Origin: Lachnospiraceae bacterium
GTDB lineage: Bacteria > Bacillota > Clostridia > Lachnospirales > Lachnospiraceae
Direction: 5' to 3'
Assembly (NCBI GenBank): GCA_016283775.1
Contig: JAEENL010000141.1
Location: 1 to 64,000 of the forward strand
Length of the DNA: 64,000 nucleotides
Positions 47,096 to 54,809 of this stretch are shown here, piece after piece. How positions within the stretch are numbered: the stretch's first letter is position 1; each line of letters starts with the position of its first letter. The notes below the pieces were generated by a model that saw nothing but the letters and a program-made list of their open reading frames with translations, ran no database searches and had not been told where the DNA came from. The translations under genes were made by a program, and so were the position numbers.

Positions 47096-48928
47096 ATGAA
47101 GAAAAGAATCACAAGACTTTTCGCATTTGCCATGGCTCTTGTTATGGTAGTCGCTCTTGCGGCATGCGGAAAGAAAAAAGACGAAACCGACAACGGCGGA
47201 AAGACCGATCTTAATGCTCTTGCAGGCGATTACAACATCGTCGTATGGGTATCGGAGTCCGCAGGCGTTACCGATCTTACCGACACTCAGATCAAGAGAT
47301 TCTGCGAAGAGAATCCCGGGATCAAGATCAATGCCCGTATCGAGGGTATCACAGAGGCTGAGTCCGCATCCCAGATGATCACATCTGTTGAGGACGGCGC
47401 AGATCTCTATTGCTTCGCACAGGACCAGCTTGTTCGTCTTGTTCAGGCAGGCGCACTTGCAAAGCTTGGTGAGGCTACACAGAAGACAGTTACCGAGCTC
47501 AATGACAAGACATCCGTACAGGCAGCCACAGTTGGCGATGTTATGTACTGCTATCCTCTTACTTCGGATAACGGTTACTATATGTACTATGACAAGAGCG
47601 TCATCCCTGCAGAGCACCTTGATTCCCTTGAGGACATCATTGCAGACTGCGAGAAGGCAGGAAAGATGTTCTCCATGGAGCTTACAACCTCCGCTTGGTA
47701 CAACGCAGCATTCTTCTTCGCTACCGGTTGCGTATCTGAATGGCAGATCGGCAGCGACGGCCAGTTCACAGGCGTTAACGACACATTCAACTCCGACAAC
47801 GGTGTTATCGCATTAAAGGGAATGCAGAAGCTTCTCAAGTCCCCCAGCTTCAACTCTTCTTCCGCAGGTGCTGACTTTGCTGCAGCTGTTCCTTCGGCAG
47901 TAGTTGTTTCCGGTACATGGGCAAGCTCCGCAGTTAAGGAAGCTCTTGGCGAGAACTATGCAGCTACCGATCTTCCTTCCTTCACAGTAGACGGAAAGAG
48001 CTATCACCTTGGTTCATTCTCAGGCTGCAAGCTCATCGGTGTTAAGCCCCAGACAGACGCAAAGAAGGCAGCAGTCCTTCAGCAGCTTGCTCTTTACCTC
48101 TCCAACGAGAAGTGCCAGCTTGAGAGATTCGACCTTGTAGGTTGGGGTCCTTCAAACCTCGGCGCACAGAAGAACGATGCCGTTCAGTCCGATATCGCTC
48201 TTGCAGCTCTTGCAAAGCAGGCTGAGTATGCTATCCCTCAGGGCCAGATCCACGGTTCATGGTGGGATATCGCAAAGGTTTATGCAGTATCCGCTCAGAC
48301 AGCAAACACAGACGCAGAACTTAAGGATGCTCTTCAGACATATCAGGATACCATCAACGGTCTCTTCGCTATGAGCGTTGACGAGAAGGAAGCTTGGTCT
48401 GTTATCGGTTCCATGAACGGTGACGGCTGGGCAAATGATATCCCCATGGTTTGCGATTCACAGGGCGTATGGCATTCAGATGTCATCAACTTCAAGGCAG
48501 GCGATGAGTTCAAGGCACGTCAGGGCAAGAGCTGGGATGTAAACATCGGTTCCGACGGCGCTCTCAACGGACCTAACTTCACCATCACAGAGGATGGCCC
48601 CGGATTCGTTAAGTTCACATTTGACAAGGCAAGCACAACAGGTACCCTTACCATCGAGAAGACCTCCGATATCTATGGTTTCACCATCATCGGTTCCATC
48701 AACGGTGACGGCTGGTCCATCGACCTTCCCATGGAGATCCAGGCTGACGGTTCATGGCTTACCACAGAAGCATACAACCTCAATGCAGGTGATGAGTTCA
48801 AGGCTCGTCAGGGCAAGAACTGGGATGTTAACTATGGTGTAAACGGTGAAAACTACAAGGTTGAGACTGCAGGCACATACTTCATCAAGCTTACAGCAGA
48901 CAAGACCATCGAGCTTATCGCAAAGTGA
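47096..48928 (+). CDS. Maltose-type ABC substrate-binding lipoprotein with two tandem C-terminal carbohydrate-binding-like modules
   Basis: Lipobox ALAACG; MalE-like SBP; two C-terminal repeats SxNGDGW...GDEFKARQGKxWDVNxG. Confidence 0.88.
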   Translation: MKKRITRLFAFAMALVMVVALAACGKKKDETDNGGKTDLNALAGDYNIVVWVSESAGVTDLTDTQIKRFCEENPGIKINARIEGITEAESASQMITSVEDGADLYCFAQDQLVRLVQAGALAKLGEATQKTVTELNDKTSVQAATVGDVMYCYPLTSDNGYYMYYDKSVIPAEHLDSLEDIIADCEKAGKMFSMELTTSAWYNAAFFFATGCVSEWQIGSDGQFTGVNDTFNSDNGVIALKGMQKLLKSPSFNSSSAGADFAAAVPSAVVVSGTWASSAVKEALGENYAATDLPSFTVDGKSYHLGSFSGCKLIGVKPQTDAKKAAVLQQLALYLSNEKCQLERFDLVGWGPSNLGAQKNDAVQSDIALAALAKQAEYAIPQGQIHGSWWDIAKVYAVSAQTANTDAELKDALQTYQDTINGLFAMSVDEKEAWSVIGSMNGDGWANDIPMVCDSQGVWHSDVINFKAGDEFKARQGKSWDVNIGSDGALNGPNFTITEDGPGFVKFTFDKASTTGTLTIEKTSDIYGFTIIGSINGDGWSIDLPMEIQADGSWLTTEAYNLNAGDEFKARQGKNWDVNYGVNGENYKVETAGTYFIKLTADKTIELIAK

Positions 48929-48973
48929 TCATCTTTACAGCAGAATAGCAACACCTTAAACAGGCTTACTGAG

Positions 48974-49007
48974 CCGCGCGGGAGGTCAGCCTCCTGCGCG
49001 GTTTTTT
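48974..49007 (+). terminator. Intra-operon terminator/attenuator between SBP and permease genes
   Basis: CCGCGCGGGAGG-TCAG-CCTCCTGCGCGG-TTTTTT. Confidence 0.8.
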
Positions 49008-49030
49008 AAAAAGAGAAGGGCTTTGGGCTT

Positions 49031-50551
49031 ATGAAAAGATTAACCACATCGGAATATATAAGACTTAATTTCTTTCAAAAGATCCTGTACAAGCTTGCCT
49101 GCTTCTTTGCCGCGGTATTCAAGCTTTTTGCGGATATAGGAAAAGGCATTGGAAAAGGCGTAAAAGGCCTTTTTAAAGGTATCGGAAAAGATCTTAAGGA
49201 TTTTGCCACCATCTTTGCAAAAGGATCCTGGCGCACAAAAGTGTCCTATTTCATTTTCGGCTTTGGAAATCTTGCATGCGGGCAGATAGTGAGGGGCCTG
49301 CTTTTCCTGCTTTTCCAGGTCGCATTCATCGGCTATACCTTTACCATAGGTGCCGGATGGATGGCTAAGCTTGACAATCTCGGAGACATAGGAGCACATG
49401 AGGAATACAGCCCGATCTATGACGCATATGTGCGTGTGGACGGCGACGATTCGTTCAAGATCATGCTTTACGGCGTGCTCTCGCTTATCCTGTGTCTTGT
49501 TTTCATATTCGTTTGGCGCATGAGCTTCCATCAGAGCTACGAAAACGATCAGCTCCTTGCAAAAGGCAAAAAGGTGCCCAAGTTCAAGGATGACTTAAGA
49601 GAGATCGTTGACGCCAAGTTCCACAAGACTCTGCTTACGGTCCCGATCATCGGAATCTCCATGTTCACGGTGTTCCCGACGCTGTTCATGGTTCTTGTGG
49701 CATTTACAAACTATGACGGCGCGCATGACGGCTATTCCAACCTTTACACCTGGAGAGGCTGGCAGAATTTTGCGGAGTTGTTCAATACGACCTCGTCAAA
49801 TCTCGGCTATGCTTTCAAGCATATCCTCGGATGGACGCTGGTATGGGCGGTTTTTGCCACATTTTCCAACTATTTCCTGGGAATGCTGCTCGCCATCCTC
49901 ATCAACAAAAAGGGCATAAAGCTCAAAAAACTGTGGAGAGGCATTTTCGTTATGACGATAGCCATCCCGCAGTTCATTTCACTTCTCTATATGTCAAAGC
50001 TTTTTGCCAAGAACGGACTTATCAACGCATTCCTCATCAAGATGGGATTTTTGTCGGTTCCTTTTGATTTCTGGGCGAATACGATGGCGTCAAGGATATT
50101 GCTGATCGTGATTAATATCTGGATCGGTGTTCCTTATCTCATGCTTATCGCGACCGGTATCCTCATGAACATCCCCGAGGACCTTTACGAATCCGCAAAG
50201 ATAGACGGCGCGAATCCCTGGCAGCAGTACACAAAGATCACGCTTCCCTACATGCTCTTCATCACGGGGCCGTATCTTCTCACAAGTTTCATAGGAAACA
50301 TCAACAACTTCAACGTTGTTTACCTGCTCGGAGGCGGCGCGGTACCCAATCCCAAGCTTCTTACATCAGGCGGAACGGCCAGCGACGTAGACCTTCTGAT
50401 AACCTGGCTGTTCAAGATAACAACGGGAACGGAGAGCAATTACAAGCTGGCTTCGGTCATCGGTATCATGATCTTCATAGTGGTTTCCATTATTTCCGTC
50501 ATCGGCTTCAATGCGATGCCATCTACCAAGAATGAGGAGGATTTCCAATGA
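49031..50551 (+). CDS. MalF-type ABC permease
   Basis: Multiple TMs; ESAKIDGANPWQQYTKITLPYM EAA loop. Confidence 0.92.
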   Translation: MKRLTTSEYIRLNFFQKILYKLACFFAAVFKLFADIGKGIGKGVKGLFKGIGKDLKDFATIFAKGSWRTKVSYFIFGFGNLACGQIVRGLLFLLFQVAFIGYTFTIGAGWMAKLDNLGDIGAHEEYSPIYDAYVRVDGDDSFKIMLYGVLSLILCLVFIFVWRMSFHQSYENDQLLAKGKKVPKFKDDLREIVDAKFHKTLLTVPIIGISMFTVFPTLFMVLVAFTNYDGAHDGYSNLYTWRGWQNFAELFNTTSSNLGYAFKHILGWTLVWAVFATFSNYFLGMLLAILINKKGIKLKKLWRGIFVMTIAIPQFISLLYMSKLFAKNGLINAFLIKMGFLSVPFDFWANTMASRILLIVINIWIGVPYLMLIATGILMNIPEDLYESAKIDGANPWQQYTKITLPYMLFITGPYLLTSFIGNINNFNVVYLLGGGAVPNPKLLTSGGTASDVDLLITWLFKITTGTESNYKLASVIGIMIFIVVSIISVIGFNAMPSTKNEEDFQ

Positions 50552-51423
50552 TGAGCACCTCCAGACAAAAAAGTTTAAAAACACATCAGAGAGTATCAAA
50601 CGTTTTTGCATATATTCTGCTTGTCGTGCTTTCGATAATATGGCTCACGCCCTTTGTGCTGATCGTATTTGAGTCGTTCCGCACGGAGACCACGATGCAG
50701 GTGGGCTATGTGATCCCCAAGGTGTGGGGCTTTGCAAACTACAAAACGCTGTTTGACAAAAACGCCATGGATTTCATCGTATGGTACAAGAACACATTCA
50801 TCATCGCTATCATCTGCGCTCCCATACAGACCTTCATGGTGCTCTGCATGAGCTACACACTTTCGAGAATGAGATTTAAGGGCAGAAAGTTCCTCATGAA
50901 CTTCATGCTGGTGCTTGGCATGTTCCCGGGCTTCCTTTCCATGATCATCTTAAAGAAGGTGCTTTCGGGCTGGAACATGATCGGCGCAAATTCCGTATAC
51001 GGACTTATCATCGTATACACCGCAAGCTCCGCGATGGGATATTATGTTTCCAAGGGCTTCTTTGACACCATCCCCAAGTCGCTTGACGAAGCGGCGCGTG
51101 TGGACGGTGCCACAAGAGCAAGGGTATTTTTAAACATCACGCTTCCCATGGCAAAGCCCATCGTTATCTATACGCTCCTCACAGCATTCATGGGCCCTTG
51201 GGGCGACTTCATGTTTGCAAAATATATCTGTAACAACACCTCGGCGGGCATGAACGTGGCTGTTGGTCTGCAGAACATGATAGCCACATCCGAAGGCCTC
51301 GCGGCCCACTATACGCAATTCTGCGCGGCGGGCGTGCTTGTAGCGATCCCTGTTACCATCCTGTTCATGTGCCTCCAGAAATACTATGTTGAAGGTGTTA
51401 CGGGCGGCGCTGTAAAGGGATGA
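50548..51423 (+). CDS. MalG-type ABC permease
   Basis: Multiple TMs; DEAARVDGATRARVFLNITLPMAKP EAA loop; 4-bp overlap with malF-type gene. Confidence 0.92.
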   Translation: MMSTSRQKSLKTHQRVSNVFAYILLVVLSIIWLTPFVLIVFESFRTETTMQVGYVIPKVWGFANYKTLFDKNAMDFIVWYKNTFIIAIICAPIQTFMVLCMSYTLSRMRFKGRKFLMNFMLVLGMFPGFLSMIILKKVLSGWNMIGANSVYGLIIVYTASSAMGYYVSKGFFDTIPKSLDEAARVDGATRARVFLNITLPMAKPIVIYTLLTAFMGPWGDFMFAKYICNNTSAGMNVAVGLQNMIATSEGLAAHYTQFCAAGVLVAIPVTILFMCLQKYYVEGVTGGAVKG

Positions 51424-51469
51424 TGGAAGAATATTGTTTATTACAGGTTGAACAATAATACTCAAATAA

Positions 51470-51496
51470 AAACACAGCACACGGTGTGCTGTGTTT
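51470..51496. terminator. Bidirectional terminator between malG-type and AAA ATPase genes
   Basis: AACACAGCACAC-G-GTGTGCTGTGTT hairpin with flanking A/T runs. Confidence 0.8.
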
Positions 51497-51499
51497 TTT

Positions 51500-52573
51500 C
51501 TATCTTTGCAAAAGTGCATATTCCGCAAATCTTGGAAGTTTCAGTTTTAGGTATCCGTATTCTTTTCCGTCGACGATACCTTTGTCTATAAGGCGTTCAC
51601 GGTAAACGCTGAATTTTCCTGATTCCATTTCAAGTATTTCACGGATTTCGGAAACCTTGCCATCTACTGTGCTTGCCAAAGCGGAGACAACTTTACGTTC
51701 GGTTGGGGCAAGTTCAGACCAGATCTTATCATAAGCAAATTCAGCCAGATATTGGTCAAATTCAGACAGGAGGTCTTTTACTTCGACTTTGTTTTGTTTA
51801 CACAGAGCGTTCCAATATATATACCCGACGACCTGAAATGCAAAAGAGTAGCCTTTGGTGAGCCGGGCCAGTTCTTCGGCGGTTTCTGCGTCTACGCCAA
51901 GAACTCTTCCATACGTGTTTATTATTGATGAAATGTTCAGCGGCTCGAGTTCATGCTCTTTGGCACGATATAAGAATGTAAGGGATTTGTCGTTTTTGAT
52001 GGCTTTAATGTTTTCCTTTAACCCTGTCATAATGACATAGAGTTCATATCCTGCGCGCGCGTAGGCTGAGAGTGCATGAGAAAAACTTCCGATCTGACTG
52101 TTGTAGGTCACTTCGTCTATTGTGACTAGGACCCTTTTTTTGAATTTACCCAGTGCTTTCAGCATCATATCTACGGCGTCATATTCGTTTGAAGCCACAA
52201 AGTCCGGTTTTTTTACCGAAAGATTAATGCCAAGAATACTTATGTCCAGCTTGGCTTCAATAAATAACGCCCTAAGTCCCGGCTGTCTGCAGAGACCTCT
52301 TGCCAAAGCCTCGAGTATGTTTGCGGTTGGGTCGGGGATATCTACGGTTATCCAGTCTTTCTTTTCACGTATTATGTTGGATATTTCCGCCATAAGCACG
52401 GATTTTCCGGCTCCACGGACACCGGTCAGAAAATGGCACCTGAAAGTCGGAATATCTCGGTCAAGATCTCCTATAATATCGTTAATAAGAGCTTTCCGGG
52501 TGATGTATTGAGGCGGAATATAACTAAACTGCAGTGTGAACGGGTTTTCTGAGGCTAAGATATTTTTATTCAT
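51500..52573 (-). CDS. AAA+ (Orc1/Cdc6-like, archaeal-type ATPase) with C-terminal winged helix
   Basis: FLTGVRGAGKSVLMAEI Walker A; RVLVTIDEVTYN Walker B; C-terminal wHTH-like VSEIREILEMESGKFSVYRERLIDKGIV. Confidence 0.78.
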   Translation of the reverse strand: MNKNILASENPFTLQFSYIPPQYITRKALINDIIGDLDRDIPTFRCHFLTGVRGAGKSVLMAEISNIIREKKDWITVDIPDPTANILEALARGLCRQPGLRALFIEAKLDISILGINLSVKKPDFVASNEYDAVDMMLKALGKFKKRVLVTIDEVTYNSQIGSFSHALSAYARAGYELYVIMTGLKENIKAIKNDKSLTFLYRAKEHELEPLNISSIINTYGRVLGVDAETAEELARLTKGYSFAFQVVGYIYWNALCKQNKVEVKDLLSEFDQYLAEFAYDKIWSELAPTERKVVSALASTVDGKVSEIREILEMESGKFSVYRERLIDKGIVDGKEYGYLKLKLPRFAEYALLQR

Positions 52574-52591
52574 TTCTTTACTCCCGATACA

Positions 52592-52672
52592 TTTTGTTAT
52601 AACTTGTTATAGGTTTACAATTTTGTTATAACTTGTTATAAGTTCAAAATTATGTTATAACTTGTTATAGGT
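52592..52672 (-). promoter_or_regulatory. Three 29-bp-spaced palindromic operator/iteron repeats
   Basis: TGTTATAACTTGTTATA at 52595-52611, 52624-52640, 52653-52669; each is TTATAAC-TT-GTTATA. Confidence 0.8.
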
Positions 52673-52791
52673 TTTGTCAAGAAGTAAAGAAGTATGTATT
52701 GTCACAAGTATGAAAAATGATATAATTTGAGCTGGAATTGAATCGCGTTAACTGCGTGATTAAATGAAAAAATAGGGACGGTAAACAGAAA

Positions 52792-53331
52792 ATGAAGGTT
52801 CTTATTGCATCGGATATTCACGGCTCCGCGCTTTATTGCGGGAAGCTGATGGAAAGAATAGAAAAAGAAGCACCTGACAAGGTAGTGCTTCTTGGAGACC
52901 TGCTTTATCACGGTCCGAGGAATGCGCTCCCCGGTGAATATGACTGCAAAAAAGTCGCGGACATGCTGAATTCCATAAAGGATAAGCTTCTCTGCGTGCG
53001 CGGAAACTGCGACGCCGAGGTCGACCAGATGATGCTGGAATTCCCGATAATGGCTGATTACGCCGAACTCTGGATGGGGAAGTACAACGTTTTTGCGACC
53101 CACGGCCATCTTTACGGCGAGACCAACCCGCCCCCGATCGGCAAGGGCGACATCCTCCTCTGCGGCCACACCCACGTGCCCGCATGCAGAGATCACGGCA
53201 CCTTCATCTACATGAACCCCGGCTCCGTGTCGATCCCGAAGGGTGGCTCAGACCACAGCTATATGGTGTTTGAGAACGACGAGTTTAAGTGGAAGACGAT
53301 AGATGGGGTGGAATACAGGCCGGAGGGGTAA
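52792..53331 (+). CDS. YfcE/MJ0936-family metallophosphodiesterase
   Basis: MKVLIASDIHGSALYCGKLMERI; VVLLGDLLYHGPRN; CVRGNCDAEVDQ; LLCGHTHVP; MNPGSVSIPK. Confidence 0.92.
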   Translation: MKVLIASDIHGSALYCGKLMERIEKEAPDKVVLLGDLLYHGPRNALPGEYDCKKVADMLNSIKDKLLCVRGNCDAEVDQMMLEFPIMADYAELWMGKYNVFATHGHLYGETNPPPIGKGDILLCGHTHVPACRDHGTFIYMNPGSVSIPKGGSDHSYMVFENDEFKWKTIDGVEYRPEG

Positions 53332-53341
53332 GCAAGCAAAT

Positions 53342-54562
53342 TTATCTACACAGCAACACAAACTCCGTAGGCGGGAAATTCTCTCCATAATGACGGAAAT
53401 AAAACTTGTATCCCGGGTACATCCTGTCGATCATTACCGGGATCTTCCAAATATCCTCATACCCATGATACGTGCAGATGGCAAGCTTGGGATGACGGGT
53501 TGATATTGTTTTTTCAAGGCCGAGCAGTGCAGACTGTTCGGCTCCTTCTATGTCCATTTTGATGAAAGTCGCTTCGTCGCCTACCTCATCGTCAAGAGGG
53601 ACGATTTCAACGGAGACGCCGGATTCCTTTGTGGAAAGAGAGTTTGCGGAAGCGACTTCCCCTTCATTCAGAAACATTGTGTCGTACGTTGCCCCGGCGC
53701 CCTTTTGATGGACAACGATGTCATGCCAGTTGGCTCTTTTTATTAAGGAATCCAGTTCTTCCACGGACTTTGGAGAGATCTCGTAAGCGTGGATTTTCTT
53801 ATAAAATGAGCCATAGGTGTGAATATAGTCGGCAATGGAATCTCCCTTAAATGCGCCGACATCGACCAATACTTCATCTTTATTATTTGGAAAGATATCC
53901 GGATCCCAATAATCGGTAAAGCAGGATTTCATCCTTGTAGGATAATCGAGATCGAAGTTGAGCCAGTTGTTGAGGATAGAGGTCAAAGTGCATTTTGACA
54001 CATAGTCATCAAGACGCTTGTACAGCCAGAGAAAATCATACGCATGGCGCTTTACAGAAGCAACACGTCCCTCCAACGCGGAGTAGTCTCCTGACTCAGG
54101 ATCCAGAGGACCCCAAAGAGGATACTTTGAAAAATACAGCTTGAAATCATCGTAGGCTTGTTGTGATCTTTGGCGTATTTCCTGTAATTTGTTTTTGAGA
54201 ACTTCAAGAAGAGCATCCTCGCTGTTGCTTAATGCCTGCTTGATGATGCAGATAAATTCCGCATCATAATAGTTTTGGATCATTAATGGTGATGACATCT
54301 CATCCAAAATGTGACGCGTGGTGATGAGCCACTCTTCGTCAGAAAGACGGGAGATGCTGATGGTGGCTTCCAGAGAACGCTTTAATTCCTTTTCCAGAAG
54401 AGACGTTACCTGAATTCTGGTTTCAGTAACGCCTTGCCGAAGTTCATCATCTTCATTTTGTGACAGATATGCCAAAGCTTCTTCCACGGTATCGAGTAAA
54501 GGGGAAATGCGGCTGACGATGTCACTTGAAACAGTTTGATTGTTCTGACTTGCAAGACTCAT
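53342..54562 (-). CDS. FkbM-family SAM methyltransferase with long helical N-terminal region
   Basis: VLVDVGAFKGDSIADYI; FIKMDIEGAEQSALLG; LAICTYHGYEDIWKIP. Confidence 0.85.
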   Translation of the reverse strand: MSLASQNNQTVSSDIVSRISPLLDTVEEALAYLSQNEDDELRQGVTETRIQVTSLLEKELKRSLEATISISRLSDEEWLITTRHILDEMSSPLMIQNYYDAEFICIIKQALSNSEDALLEVLKNKLQEIRQRSQQAYDDFKLYFSKYPLWGPLDPESGDYSALEGRVASVKRHAYDFLWLYKRLDDYVSKCTLTSILNNWLNFDLDYPTRMKSCFTDYWDPDIFPNNKDEVLVDVGAFKGDSIADYIHTYGSFYKKIHAYEISPKSVEELDSLIKRANWHDIVVHQKGAGATYDTMFLNEGEVASANSLSTKESGVSVEIVPLDDEVGDEATFIKMDIEGAEQSALLGLEKTISTRHPKLAICTYHGYEDIWKIPVMIDRMYPGYKFYFRHYGENFPPTEFVLLCR

Positions 54563-54710
54563 ACTGATTTCTCCTGTATAATAAGCATTTTTAATCTGGA
54601 TAAAATAGTATCTTTGAAAATCAGTATATCTTTTGTGATAAGCAGTGTCAATAACGTGTGTGGGCTATCGACACGGTAATGTTACAGCAGTTTCCGGAAG
54701 GATGAAAAGA

Positions 54711-54739
54711 TTGACACGATTGAAATGACAGTGTAGTAT
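54711..54739 (+). promoter_or_regulatory. Promoter for GT2 gene
   Basis: TTGACA-N17-TAGTAT, followed by short TCTAACAAA repeats in the 5' UTR (about 54746-54775). Confidence 0.6.
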
Positions 54740-54809
54740 AAAAAAGTACTAACAAAGTCTAACAAAATCTAATACAAAAACAGACTACTGACACAAGTGG
54801 GCGCATGAG

